Source of the DNA: Stutzerimonas stutzeri
GTDB lineage: Bacteria; Pseudomonadota; Gammaproteobacteria; Pseudomonadales; Pseudomonadaceae
Reading direction: 5' to 3'
NCBI RefSeq assembly: GCF_024448935.1
Contig: NZ_JAMOIE010000051.1
Coordinates: forward strand, 1 to 35,226
Length of the DNA stretch: 35,226 bases
Shown here: in pieces, positions 16,810 through 24,902 of the stretch
Position numbering within the stretch: the first letter of the stretch is position 1
Layout of the letters: each line of letters opens with the position of its first letter
Notes under the pieces: generated by a model
Databases searched by the model: none
What the model saw: only the letters and a program-made list of their open reading frames with translations
Told to the model about the DNA's origin: nothing
Program-made: the position numbers and the translations under genes

Positions 16810-17234
16810 CAGGAAGCCTCCGCCGTAGCAGCTTCGACGTAGTCAGCAAAGCGATCGCCCAGCACGTACTGCAGTTGGTCGAGCATGATGCTGTTGCCTG
16901 ATCGAGGAAGGGACTCGATAATCAGCGCCGTGGTGGCCATTCGCCAGAACTGGCTTAGGAATGAGTTCCGCTCGCTGACCAAACGGACCCGGGCGCCGAA
17001 CAGGGAGTTGCCCTCACCCTCCAGGGCGAAAGCCAAGTCGCCACCGATCCGCCTGGCCGCGAGCTCGGTTTCAGCTGCAGCCAACAGGGCAGGGGCATAG
17101 GTCGAATGATTGAACACAGCCTCGACCGGAACAGACTCATCGCCGAATTTGAAGGTCCACCCACGCTCACCCGCCAGGTGGATCATGATGTGCTCAAAAT
17201 CGCTGTACTCGATTCGACTAGATGCTTTGACCAT
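16809..17234 (-). CDS. IcmS-like adaptor/chaperone protein
   Basis: This small acidic protein has 141 aa. From about residue 12 it can be laid over Legionella IcmS (114 aa, from memory) almost without gaps: an N-terminal helix, a short hairpin ending V(E/D)-E/A-VF, a PALLAAAE-type helix where IcmS has PAIAKRAD, a glycine-containing loop, then NSLFGARVRLV where IcmS has GALLGIRVVF, and a final LDQLQYVL where IcmS has LDELMYD. IcmS pairs with IcmW and binds the DotL tail to present effectors. An IcmW-like gene is at 29869-30366. Identity is low, so structure prediction should decide. ATG 17234 has only a weak ribosome-binding site. Confidence 0.6.
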   Translation of the reverse strand: MVKASSRIEYSDFEHIMIHLAGERGWTFKFGDESVPVEAVFNHSTYAPALLAAAETELAARRIGGDLAFALEGEGNSLFGARVRLVSERNSFLSQFWRMATTALIIESLPRSGNSIMLDQLQYVLGDRFADYVEAATAEAS

Positions 17235-17303
17235 AGGGAAAGATCACTTTAGAAGCACGTCATAGACAAACAAAAGTGAGCTTAACAATACGCTAAAAAA
17301 ACT

Positions 17304-17317
17304 GCAAAGGCATTTGC
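17304..17317 (-). terminator. Weak hairpin with T-run between two transfer genes
   Basis: The minus strand has GCAAA, a 4-base loop, TTTGC and then AG plus seven T's. The 5-bp stem is weak. It lies just after the stop of the 102-aa gene and about 70 bp before the IcmS-like start. It may lower transcription of the distal operon or mark a sub-operon; this 82-bp gap is the longest in the 8.9-22.5 kb operon. Confidence 0.35.
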
Positions 17318-17625
17318 TATTTTTTTGGCGGAATGGTCAGCAAGAATATTGGCGGTGCGGCTTTCGCCCTCTCGATAAGGCCCTCAGTTTCTGCCCTGGA
17401 AAGCTCACCATCTGAAACAGCGGCGTTGTAGGCAGCGATCAATGCTGGATCGCCAGTGCGGGTTATGAACCCCCTCACCACCTGAACTTCACTGGACTGC
17501 AGGGTAGGGCTGCGATCCTGGAAATACGCGAAGGCGAGAGCCGTGCAACCAGCAGCGAGAGCCGCCATGGGCAAGGCTCGCTTGAGGGAAGGGCAGCTAG
17601 AAAACAGGGCGATGACGGTGTTCAA
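17317..17625 (-). CDS. Small membrane-anchored protein, function unknown
   Basis: From a TTG at 17625 (preceded by AGGAAG) the product is 102 aa; an upstream ATG at 17655 lacks a ribosome-binding site. One hydrophobic helix (LPMAALAAGCTALAFAYF) is followed by a polar domain (FITRTGDPALIAAYNAAVSDGEL) and a Pro-rich end. The start overlaps the end of the topoisomerase gene, so it is part of the same transcript. No family was recognised. Confidence 0.6.
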   Translation of the reverse strand: MNTVIALFSSCPSLKRALPMAALAAGCTALAFAYFQDRSPTLQSSEVQVVRGFITRTGDPALIAAYNAAVSDGELSRAETEGLIERAKAAPPIFLLTIPPKK

Positions 17626-19186
17626 GTTCTTCTTCCTGTTCGTCCTGCAAAACATCGAGCTGGCTGATCAGCTGAGCAGCCAGCTCGGCATCGCCCTCCA
17701 GGGCAACCTGCATGGCATGGTTGACCATGTGTGAAACTTCGCTGCCACGCTCCTGCAGCAAGTCCTCGATCCTGGCAGTACAGAGAACATCTCGAAGCCC
17801 CTGCGGAGCAGCTTCAAGTACTCGTAGCCCCTTCGTCGTCAGCTGATAGGCGTCGTCGACGAAGCCGCGCTCGGCGAAGCGAGCAGCATGAGACGGCCAT
17901 GTGCTGGGACGACCAACTCCGTGCTTCATCATTTGTTGCACCAGGGCGGCATCGAGCCCAAGTGCACCGCCCTTCGTTGTGACCGAAGAGGCAGGCCGCC
18001 AAGGGAGCATCGGCCGCCGCGCATCCCGACTCCAATCCAGGCTTGCGAGGAAATCAGGCAGGTCGTCCAGATTCGGACGCTCGCGGGCAACCACCAGCCC
18101 AGACTCGAATGACTGTCTCGCAATAATGGATAGCGCCGCCTCTCGCAGACTGCCCTGCAGAGAAGGAGGACGCCCCAGATCGAGTCGCTGCAACAGCTCG
18201 CTGTTCAGCACGTGGATCGCCTCATGAGCGACCCCATCCGACTGGATGGTCGGAACTGCAGCTTTACGGAACGCCCGGATCCCCCGTACCTTGGCGAGCG
18301 CTTCCAGCACCTCAACCGTCGCATCACTGAAAGCACGCGACGATGTGCGGGGATAGGAAATGTCACCAGCCTCGTAGAGCTCCTGCAGCAGCTCCGCCGC
18401 CTGGGAGATGCTCAGCCCTGCTGCGGCATTGAGTGACAGCAGCGTATCGCCATAATTGCCTGGCTCGCTCAGTCGCTCAGGTGTAGCCATCGCGACCTCA
18501 CGCGCCGGCAACGCATCGAGTTGCGCGATAAGTTCGGCCGGGGTAGCTACGCCAGTAACAGGAAGAACCGCTCGAAATGGCTCACCACCGTTCGAGCACG
18601 GCATCGACAGCCCTATCAGGCTGTGAGGCAGTCCATGCTCGGCGATCGAGAGGAGGGCGGTCTGAACTCGGCCAACGGTCCGGCCCGTGGAAAAATCAGA
18701 TAACCCCCCACCAATGAGTCGATCGACAATCCGCCGCGCAACTCCGGCATTGGACAACGCGATATCAACCGGAGACAGCTGAGCCAATCCCCTTACCATC
18801 GCATCATTGGTGAGACCGTTGAGCACCAGACGATACGCAGGCTGCCTGCAGCCAGCAGCCTCCATGAGGCCGACAATATCAGCTGCGATTACATGTCCTT
18901 CTTGATCATTATCCGTTGCAATCAGCACTCGCCCTTTGCAACGTGCCAGGCAATCGCACAGGTACCGAAATGAATCTTCGCGGATCGGGCGCCGATTGGT
19001 TTCCACATATTCCTCACCCCGCAGAGCGATGCCCAGATCGCGCATGTCCTTCGGCGCTTCCAGAACATGGCCGATGGTCGCGCAAATGTCGGCCTGCAGG
19101 CCGACACCCTCACACAGGCGCCGGAAAGTCCGAAGCTTTCCAGGCGCCTCAATGATCACCAGATCCCGCCCCATACAGTCTGCCAT
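17597..19186 (-). CDS. Plasmid type IA DNA topoisomerase
   Basis: The 529-aa protein has an N-terminal Toprim domain (IIEAPGK with Glu13; ATDNDQEGHVIAADI with Asp92, Asp94, Glu96), the GRVQT motif (172-176) and the catalytic tyrosine in ISYPRTSSR (Tyr278). It would cut and rejoin one DNA strand to relax negative supercoils or unlink DNA. It is shorter than chromosomal TopA/TopB (650-860 aa) and has no C-terminal zinc fingers. IncP and related plasmids carry a similar traE/topB-type gene in their transfer regions, probably to process DNA during transfer or plasmid segregation. The TGAATG junction ties it to the upstream gene. Confidence 0.9.
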   Translation of the reverse strand: MADCMGRDLVIIEAPGKLRTFRRLCEGVGLQADICATIGHVLEAPKDMRDLGIALRGEEYVETNRRPIREDSFRYLCDCLARCKGRVLIATDNDQEGHVIAADIVGLMEAAGCRQPAYRLVLNGLTNDAMVRGLAQLSPVDIALSNAGVARRIVDRLIGGGLSDFSTGRTVGRVQTALLSIAEHGLPHSLIGLSMPCSNGGEPFRAVLPVTGVATPAELIAQLDALPAREVAMATPERLSEPGNYGDTLLSLNAAAGLSISQAAELLQELYEAGDISYPRTSSRAFSDATVEVLEALAKVRGIRAFRKAAVPTIQSDGVAHEAIHVLNSELLQRLDLGRPPSLQGSLREAALSIIARQSFESGLVVARERPNLDDLPDFLASLDWSRDARRPMLPWRPASSVTTKGGALGLDAALVQQMMKHGVGRPSTWPSHAARFAERGFVDDAYQLTTKGLRVLEAAPQGLRDVLCTARIEDLLQERGSEVSHMVNHAMQVALEGDAELAAQLISQLDVLQDEQEEELEHRHRPVF

Positions 19187-19765
19187 TCAACGTGGGCGCA
19201 TGGTCGCGGAGGGTTCCTCACCGTCGAGCCCAGCCTGACGGCCGTCGACGTAGAAGCCCGGCGTCGAACCAAGCCCGGACAGAGCAACGCTTCCACCGAG
19301 ATACATCGAAGCCTGCCGCGACTGCTCGGCCTCTCGCGCCTTCTCGGCTTGATCTGCCTTGGCGCCCAACCCTTCCTTAATGCGCTCGAAACCACGGGCC
19401 AACAGCACTGACGCAGCTCCCAACAACGGACCAATGCTGGCCAGCCCCACCCCAATGCCTTGAGTACGCCCACCAAACCCCATATCACGGCCACCTGGGG
19501 AGAACGCTTCAATAACAATTTGTGGAATGGTGAGAGGATTCGCTTGGTGACTGGCCTTGTATGCGTCGACAGCAGCACGCCCCCCCTGAATTATCAGATC
19601 CGTTTGCCCATGGGCCTCCTGCACCACGCCCGCCACTATCGTCAGGGCTCCAATAGCTGCTGGAAGAACGACAGCCCATTTAAGATCACATTCCGATACA
19701 GCCCGGCAGAATTTACCCCAAATACTTTCTGCCCCCGAACTCAATCGTTCATTCAGTTCGTTCAT
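19187..19765 (-). CDS. Transfer-operon protein with two hydrophobic segments
   Basis: The product is 192 aa. Hydrophobic stretches at about 30-47 (WAVVLPAAIGALTIVAGV) and about 106-125 (GVGLASIGPLLGAASVLLA) suggest two membrane helices, with a charged, Ala/Glu-rich segment (about 128-150) that may form a coiled coil. I recognise no family. AGGGAC stands six bases before ATG 19765. It abuts the topoisomerase gene. Confidence 0.72.
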   Translation of the reverse strand: MNELNERLSSGAESIWGKFCRAVSECDLKWAVVLPAAIGALTIVAGVVQEAHGQTDLIIQGGRAAVDAYKASHQANPLTIPQIVIEAFSPGGRDMGFGGRTQGIGVGLASIGPLLGAASVLLARGFERIKEGLGAKADQAEKAREAEQSRQASMYLGGSVALSGLGSTPGFYVDGRQAGLDGEEPSATMRPR

Positions 19766-19779
19766 CTGCTTGTCCCTTT

Positions 19780-20040
19780 CTATTTTTGATTTCCCAACTC
19801 TGTCTCGATCAGAAGACAGAACTCTTCAACTAAGCTTGCGCCTTGAATAGTGGAGTTAGAAAAGCGAGGCAGCCGACCACCGGCCAGGTCCGACATGAAC
19901 CCAGCATATGCAAGGGTTTGCGCCTTAATTCGGCCAAAAACCTCAGGGGAGACGACCTTGTCCGCGGCGTCCACAAGCACAGAGCAGTTGTCGAGCCGTG
20001 CTATGAGCCGGTTGATATTTTCGTCGGTAATAATTTGCAT
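19780..20040 (-). CDS. Small hypothetical protein
   Basis: An 86-aa soluble, mainly helical protein (MQIITDENINRLIARLDNC). It starts one base after the stop of the upstream gene (TAACATG) and 14 bp separate it from the next, so position supports it as a real gene. No motif was recognised. Confidence 0.65.
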   Translation of the reverse strand: MQIITDENINRLIARLDNCSVLVDAADKVVSPEVFGRIKAQTLAYAGFMSDLAGGRLPRFSNSTIQGASLVEEFCLLIETELGNQK

Positions 20041-20041
20041 G

Positions 20042-21145
20042 TTATCGACCCATTTTTATGTTCGAAAAAAGTCGTTCAAGTTTGTCTACAAGTTTACTGA
20101 CAAGCTCTTGAAGCTCAGCAATAATTTCGACTTTTCCATTTAGACTATCGAGGGCGGACTTCATGGAAGTAGAATGTTTTTCCAGAGTTTCGGCGTAGTC
20201 ATATCCGAGCTTGCTGCCCATATCGGAAAACCGACCGGAAAGGGTGTCGAAATCCCCCAGAAGCCGCTTCAGATCTTCCGCCGTTTGCGCAGCACCTGGT
20301 GCCACCTGACCATCTATCTCCCCCTGCGACTTCAACCAGGTGGCCTTGCGCTCAACGGCATTGGCCAGATCCGAAAGCTGTCCTTCCAGAACGCCATAGC
20401 CATCTACGCTCCGCGCTGTGAACTTGTGCCCCACCTCTTTAAAGGAAGTCGAGAACAGGCCGCCAAGGGCGGTTGCGACATTGAAGGGCGCCGAAAAGGC
20501 CTTCGATACCAGGTCGGGGCCGAGGCCACCACCGGTGCCGGCGGCCCCATGCTGTTGTACCCCCGCCTCGGCGGGCTCCGCTCGCCGGCCCCGAGACGGG
20601 GAGCGATCTCGCTTGTCCCGCCGAGATCCAGTACGGGCTGAGTCTTTCACCGAGGTTTCTTGAGCTGACGCATTGCCTGCATCTGCGAAAACTTGATCGG
20701 TACTGGTCGCGGTGGCGCCGGCAGCGGCCCTTTCGGTCGAGGAGGAATCCGCAGGGCCACCACGAGCCTGGTCATTGTCGCTTTGGCCAGGCTGCTCCTT
20801 CTGCTCCGCGTCCCGCCGCCAGTCCAACTCCGGCGCACCCATCACTGACCATACGTTGCGATGCACCACCTCTCGGCGGACCTCGCCCGTTAGTTTCCCG
20901 TCTTCGTCACGAACCTTGATATCGACCTCGACTGGCTGCCTCCCCAGGTTCTGGGCAGTCAGGACCTCACCAAGTTGCACCCCAGAGTCTTCGAGTGCTT
21001 TTTCCAAGCCCACACCCCATAGGGTTTTGGTCTCGCCAGTGGGCAGCTGTAACTGGACGTAGAAGCTTGCCGACTCGTCTTTCTCGAACTTGTAGGGTGC
21101 TGCGCCGAAGGCCAAAAGCACCCCAGTAATAGGTGGTCTCTCCAT
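20042..21145 (-). CDS. Protein with relaxase/primase-associated N-terminal domain and shared C-terminal helical domain
   Basis: The 367-aa protein has three parts. Residues 1-100 (GVLLAFGAAPYKFEKDESASF, KTLWGVGLEKAL) resemble a small beta-rich domain that I know from the C-terminal region of plasmid relaxase and TraC-like primase proteins. Residues about 110-200 are low-complexity Ala/Asp/Arg-rich. Residues about 205-367 (DLVSKAFSAPF to KLVDKLERLF) are helical and resemble the C-terminal part of the gene just upstream. No catalytic motif was seen, so a DNA-processing or scaffold role is inferred. AGGAGG stands eight bases before ATG 21145. Confidence 0.7.
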   Translation of the reverse strand: MERPPITGVLLAFGAAPYKFEKDESASFYVQLQLPTGETKTLWGVGLEKALEDSGVQLGEVLTAQNLGRQPVEVDIKVRDEDGKLTGEVRREVVHRNVWSVMGAPELDWRRDAEQKEQPGQSDNDQARGGPADSSSTERAAAGATATSTDQVFADAGNASAQETSVKDSARTGSRRDKRDRSPSRGRRAEPAEAGVQQHGAAGTGGGLGPDLVSKAFSAPFNVATALGGLFSTSFKEVGHKFTARSVDGYGVLEGQLSDLANAVERKATWLKSQGEIDGQVAPGAAQTAEDLKRLLGDFDTLSGRFSDMGSKLGYDYAETLEKHSTSMKSALDSLNGKVEIIAELQELVSKLVDKLERLFSNIKMGR

Positions 21146-21160
21146 GCTTGGATCCTCCTG

Positions 21161-22543
21161 TTACTGCGGCGCAAGCCGGCCCATAAGCCGGTCGACAAGC
21201 CGCTTGATCCGCTCCCCAATCTGCTGCGCCATCTCCTGCAGGTGCTTGAAGGCGCCATCTTTCGTCCCCGGGAAGCCTTCGGTAGCGGCCGAAATCTTCG
21301 AAAGGTTGCGATCGACCGCGTCGGAGTAGTCCAAATTAAGGTCGATGCCTGCTTTCGCGTAACGGGATGCGAGGTCGCCGAACTCGTCCATATGCCGCTG
21401 CAGGTTCGCGTAGTTAGAAGCGAAATCCGCGTCCTCCATCAACGAGGAGAAGCGGCGGCCGAACTTCTCATAGGGGCCACCAGGCTTCATCCCGTCGAAT
21501 ATCTCATTGGCCGGCCGACCGGTTGCCTTCAGTTCAGCGATGAACTCACCCATGCCTGACTGCCTGAGTCGGCTGGTCAGCCCGTCGATGCGAGTAGCGT
21601 GATCATTGAGCTGCCTCTCCATGACTTGGTGCCCATTGACGGCTCGCTTCTGATAGAAAGAGCGCGCCTGATCGCCCATCGTCTTGAGTGAGCCCAGGAC
21701 AAGGCTCCCCGCCGCGGAAGCCAGCGCGAAAGGTGCCGACAATGCTTTGCTCAACAGGTCCGTCCCGCCGGCCGTTGGCGTTCCTTCAGGATGAGGCGCT
21801 GCGGAGTTCGCTGCAGGGGCAGGGCGCACGGCCTCTGGCCGGGCAGCCCATTCCTGACCTTGGTAGGGCTGGGAGAATGCCTCGTCCGGGATGTGCCGAT
21901 ACTGACCATCCAGCACATCGTCCGGGCTGAGGGTACGAAGGTAAGGCTCCGGAAGACGATCAGCCTCGGGCATTTGGAAGGTGCGCAGGTGAGGCTCGAC
22001 GCCCATAGCTGCATCTTCGGCGATGTGCACTTCCTCCTGGGCGGGCTGAGCTGCGTCAGGACCTGCAGCCCCCGCCGAATCCTGCGGCAGCGAAGCGAGC
22101 ACATCGGCAAGCCCGCCATGACTGGGCGGGGCAACCTCTGCCCAAACTCGCTCCACATGAGCACGATGGCCCGCATCGATCGCAGAGCGAATCATGGACT
22201 CGATCATCGTCCACTCGATCATCTGGCCTGCGGGATCCGCAGGGTTCTCCGACCAGTCGTGGTTCCGCAGGATCTCGCGCAGCAAATAGATCGAGGAGGG
22301 CAGGCCATCCATCAGATCGTCTTGCCCGGCCTGGTCACCAAGCGCCTCCGCAGGCGCAACGACTTCTTCCAGAGCGGACTCGTCTTCCTTACCGGCTTCG
22401 CCCTGTTCTTTCAGCGAATCACGAATGGCGGCTTCGTCAGCCGCAGTGTCATCTGCAGGGACTTCAACGAACCCATCGTCGACTTCGCCGACGCCGGCCT
22501 CTTCTCCCGGGTTTTCAGACTGCGTTTTCTTCAAGAAGCCCAT
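21161..22543 (-). CDS. Large acidic helical protein, first gene of the transfer operon
   Basis: The 460-aa protein has a very acidic N-terminal third (MGFLKKTQSENPGEEAGVGE), a middle part rich in Pro/Glu (about 170-255) and a helical C-terminal domain from DLLSKALSAPFALASAAG to RIKRLVDRLMGRL that is paralogous to that of the next gene. One hydrophobic stretch (LSAPFALASAAGSLVLGSL) could be a membrane helix or an amphipathic anchor. I recognise no family. GGAGGGG precedes ATG 22543, and the gene is divergent from pilM, so the operon promoter should lie in 22544-22710. Confidence 0.7.
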   Translation of the reverse strand: MGFLKKTQSENPGEEAGVGEVDDGFVEVPADDTAADEAAIRDSLKEQGEAGKEDESALEEVVAPAEALGDQAGQDDLMDGLPSSIYLLREILRNHDWSENPADPAGQMIEWTMIESMIRSAIDAGHRAHVERVWAEVAPPSHGGLADVLASLPQDSAGAAGPDAAQPAQEEVHIAEDAAMGVEPHLRTFQMPEADRLPEPYLRTLSPDDVLDGQYRHIPDEAFSQPYQGQEWAARPEAVRPAPAANSAAPHPEGTPTAGGTDLLSKALSAPFALASAAGSLVLGSLKTMGDQARSFYQKRAVNGHQVMERQLNDHATRIDGLTSRLRQSGMGEFIAELKATGRPANEIFDGMKPGGPYEKFGRRFSSLMEDADFASNYANLQRHMDEFGDLASRYAKAGIDLNLDYSDAVDRNLSKISAATEGFPGTKDGAFKHLQEMAQQIGERIKRLVDRLMGRLAPQ

Positions 22544-22612
22544 TCTCGTCCCCTCCAGATGAGATCTGCACTAGAACCGCACTGCCGGCAGGCGCGGCGT
22601 ATCCGTACTGTG

Positions 22613-22641
22613 CACAAATTTTACTTTCGTTGCATTATAAT
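22613..22641 (+). promoter_or_regulatory. Candidate promoter in the divergent region of pilM and the transfer operon
   Basis: A perfect TATAAT lies at 22636-22641, about 70 bp before the pilM start, in an AT-rich patch that also reads TATAAT on the minus strand (22634-22639). No good -35 is seen at 17 bp on either strand, so an activator may be needed. This intergenic region of 167 bp must hold the promoters of both operons. Confidence 0.4.
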
Positions 22642-22710
22642 AAGCGACTCTAGCAAACATTCCCATATATAGGTGGACCAGAGTCCTCTGGAATCACCTA
22701 GGAGAGACCA

Positions 22711-23142
22711 ATGCAGATGTTCTGGACGCTGTTCGCCATCCTTGGGCTGGCTGCTTCGGTTTTCCTTGGAAACATCCAGGACTGGCGAGATACCGAAACG
22801 CAGGGAGAGATAGCCGCGATCGCGGGGAGCATGCAGGTCTACAAGGGCGCTGTTGCGGCCTACCAGGCCAGCAACCCAGCTGCCTCAGGAACAATCGCCG
22901 ACGCGCAGCTTGGCCTCCCCAGCTGGTACGTCAAAGCCCCAGGCATCAGTAACGTCGTGCAAGCCGGGAAGGTGTACGTCTTCTACAGCCAGCCGAAATC
23001 AGGCCTGGCCGAACTCCTGCTCAAACGCACGGACAATGCGCTCACCGTAGGCATCAAGCAGAACGGCAACCTGGTGAACCCGAGGCGAGGCGTCATTTCA
23101 AGCCTGCCCAGCGCAATCCCGGATGGGAGCGTCGTGTTCTGA
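22711..23142 (+). CDS. pilM: PilM-like thin-pilus biogenesis protein
   Basis: The 143-aa protein has an N-terminal membrane helix (FWTLFAILGLAASVFLGNI), then a helix and a small domain (GLPSWYVKAPGISNVVQAGKVYVFY). This layout agrees with the PilM family of IncI-type type IV thin pili, which are needed for liquid mating. AGGAGAG precedes ATG 22711. It stands alone: the other pil genes are not next to it, though a shufflon with rci lies 12 kb to the right. The family call is from general layout and remains moderate. Confidence 0.6.
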   Translation: MQMFWTLFAILGLAASVFLGNIQDWRDTETQGEIAAIAGSMQVYKGAVAAYQASNPAASGTIADAQLGLPSWYVKAPGISNVVQAGKVYVFYSQPKSGLAELLLKRTDNALTVGIKQNGNLVNPRRGVISSLPSAIPDGSVVF

Positions 23143-23362
23143 GACACCAACCTAACCTATTGATTTTGTTCGTATAATCATTGTTATGTTAAACGGCTAT
23201 AAAAACATTATTTATTATTCTTTAAATGACTATAAGCCTTGCGCCGCTACTTGAGCAATACGCAATACCGCGCCTCGCGCTAAACGGTCGCAAGCGGAAA
23301 ACACAAGATCTAGTGCCTGACCAGCTGGTCGGAGCCACCACAGCTAGTAGACGAGGACCAGA
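23143..23362 (+). promoter_or_regulatory. AT-rich intergenic region with a palindrome
   Basis: No gene is seen in these 220 bp. The left half is very AT-rich with TATAAT at 23174-23179 and TATAAA further on. The perfect palindrome gaccagctggtc lies at 23319-23330, 33 bp before the next start, and could be an operator. No T-rich hairpin follows pilM. Confidence 0.4.
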
Positions 23363-23896
23363 ATGACCGAGCCTTCCATCGCAATGATTCGTGACGAGGC
23401 ACTGATCGCTACGCACCTAGCAACGGCACAGCGCCTTCGTATACAGATCCACACAGCACATCCGTTCCACAAGGACGCACTTTTTGGAGACTGGGCGGTG
23501 ACTGGCGTTTTTGAGAACCAAGAGCAATACGTGGGGCCGCTCAGCGAGCTGGGATTGCAGCTGGTCCCGTCCGCAGGCGTTGCGATAGTGAAATCGCTCC
23601 CAGGCCACCGCAGCCTGATGTCCGAGGCTTACAAGGCCCTGCAGGCCCTCAAGGACCAAGCAGCCGCGGTGACTTTGTCGCTAAATGACCCAGCTGCTGG
23701 AAAATTGAGTTTGGCGGAGGCTCAACAGGCGATGCAGGAATGCCAGCCCTGGACAAACTGGATCGTCCGGGCCGTCCTGAAGAAGGGCCAGGTCCTCCCT
23801 ATTACGGAGTTGGATGAGGACTGGCTTGAGAGCGAGTTCGCCGGCTTCTCTGCGTCCCCTATCTCCTCAACCCATGCGGCCACCAGCGAGGCGTGA
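23363..23896 (+). CDS. Hypothetical protein downstream of pilM
   Basis: The product is 177 aa, soluble, with an N-terminal mixed part and a helical segment (AYKALQALKDQAAAVTLSL). I recognise no family. GAGG precedes ATG 23363, and the stop is 4 bp from the next gene, so they form a pair. Confidence 0.7.
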   Translation: MTEPSIAMIRDEALIATHLATAQRLRIQIHTAHPFHKDALFGDWAVTGVFENQEQYVGPLSELGLQLVPSAGVAIVKSLPGHRSLMSEAYKALQALKDQAAAVTLSLNDPAAGKLSLAEAQQAMQECQPWTNWIVRAVLKKGQVLPITELDEDWLESEFAGFSASPISSTHAATSEA

Positions 23897-23900
23897 CGAT

Positions 23901-24284
23901 ATGCTGAACAGCATCCCCCAGCATGACCAGGATCTCTTCAAACAGACCGTGCTGCAGCACATCACCACCAAGCTACCGACTGAAGAGTGGGAGTTGTTCC
24001 GATATCACTGGTGCATGGTCAACCAGCGCATGGATCCCGACGCGGAGCCGAATCCTGACCTGACGCCTAATCAACTCGTGAACGAGGCGCTGACCTCAAT
24101 GCGTAATGAGGTAGCACACCTTCTCAAGAGCTTCGGGAAGCAGATCGAGGTCGTTGGCGAAGCTGCCGGCCAGCCCGTCTATTTTGCACGGCTCGCTGGG
24201 TACTACTTCTGGTCTCCCCGGCCCCACGAAGAATTGATGCTCGACATCAACCTCTGCTTCCCCAGCTACCCGTGCGGTTGGTGA
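23901..24284 (+). CDS. Hypothetical protein, second of a pair
   Basis: The 127-aa product begins MLNSIPQHDQDLFKQTVLQH; the ATG at 23901 is the right start because an earlier in-frame ATG lies deep inside the upstream gene. It contains a helical part (LVNEALTSMRNEVAHLLKSF) and an aromatic C-terminal part (FARLAGYYFWSPRP, DINLCFPSYPCGW). No family was recognised. A strong hairpin terminator follows. Confidence 0.7.
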   Translation: MLNSIPQHDQDLFKQTVLQHITTKLPTEEWELFRYHWCMVNQRMDPDAEPNPDLTPNQLVNEALTSMRNEVAHLLKSFGKQIEVVGEAAGQPVYFARLAGYYFWSPRPHEELMLDINLCFPSYPCGW

Positions 24285-24338
24285 CTATGGGCTACATCGA
24301 CGGCTACCGCCTGCCGACAGCATAAGCACCCGCGCAAA

Positions 24339-24368
24339 CAAGAAAGGCCGCTTGCGCGGCCCTTCTTG
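24339..24368 (+). terminator. Hairpin terminator between convergent operons
   Basis: Thirteen-base arms (caagaaaggccgc and gcggcccttcttg, one mismatch) around a ttgc loop, with A-rich and T-rich flanks. It lies between two convergent genes and can work on both strands. Confidence 0.75.
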
Positions 24369-24383
24369 CTTCTGTCCATTCCT

Positions 24384-24902
24384 TCACCGCGCCATAGCCA
24401 CTACCGCCCTGCTGCGGTCTTCCGCCGGCGACGGAGCACCGTCACTATATCCGGTACTCACGCCCTGCGTAGCCGCATAGTGCCGGGTTTGGTACTGCAG
24501 GACTTCCTTCATCTGCGGGCTCACGTCCTCCTCCAGCCCCCACTCGAACGCGAGCTTATCCAGGCGGTGAGTGGCCACAAGCTGGCTCGCCCGTGGCGAC
24601 CGCGCCGCAGGCTTGAGCGATGACCAGGACGACACGAACGCTTTGAGCAAAGCGGCCTTCTCCCGCGGTACACAGGGGAAGCGGCGTAGCCGATCCACCA
24701 GGTACAGCGCTCGCTGCTTCTGGTCGACCTGACGTAGACGCCTGGAAACCTCGTCCTCCAGCACAGACACCAAGTCTCCCTGGCCGTACCAGAGCTGCTT
24801 GGCCAGCTCCGCAAGCGCCTCCGCCGAGGCATGGCGCAGCCCTCCCCGGGTTACATCCTCCAGGAGCTTGCCGAAATTGCCGTCAGGGTTTTGGCGAGCC
24901 AT
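24384..24902 (-). CDS. Unknown partner of the nucleotidyltransferase-like gene
   Basis: From ATG 24902 ([20 protein letters not shown]) the product is 172 aa, basic and mainly helical, with many Arg and Leu residues ([20 protein letters not shown]). GGAGG lies nine bases upstream; more upstream starts would read far into the neighbouring gene. It overlaps the nucleotidyltransferase-like gene by 20 bp, which suggests coupled translation and perhaps a two-protein unit. No family was recognised. Confidence 0.68.
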   Translation of the reverse strand: MARQNPDGNFGKLLEDVTRGGLRHASAEALAELAKQLWYGQGDLVSVLEDEVSRRLRQVDQKQRALYLVDRLRRFPCVPREKAALLKAFVSSWSSLKPAARSPRASQLVATHRLDKLAFEWGLEEDVSPQMKEVLQYQTRHYAATQGVSTGYSDGAPSPAEDRSRAVVAMAR

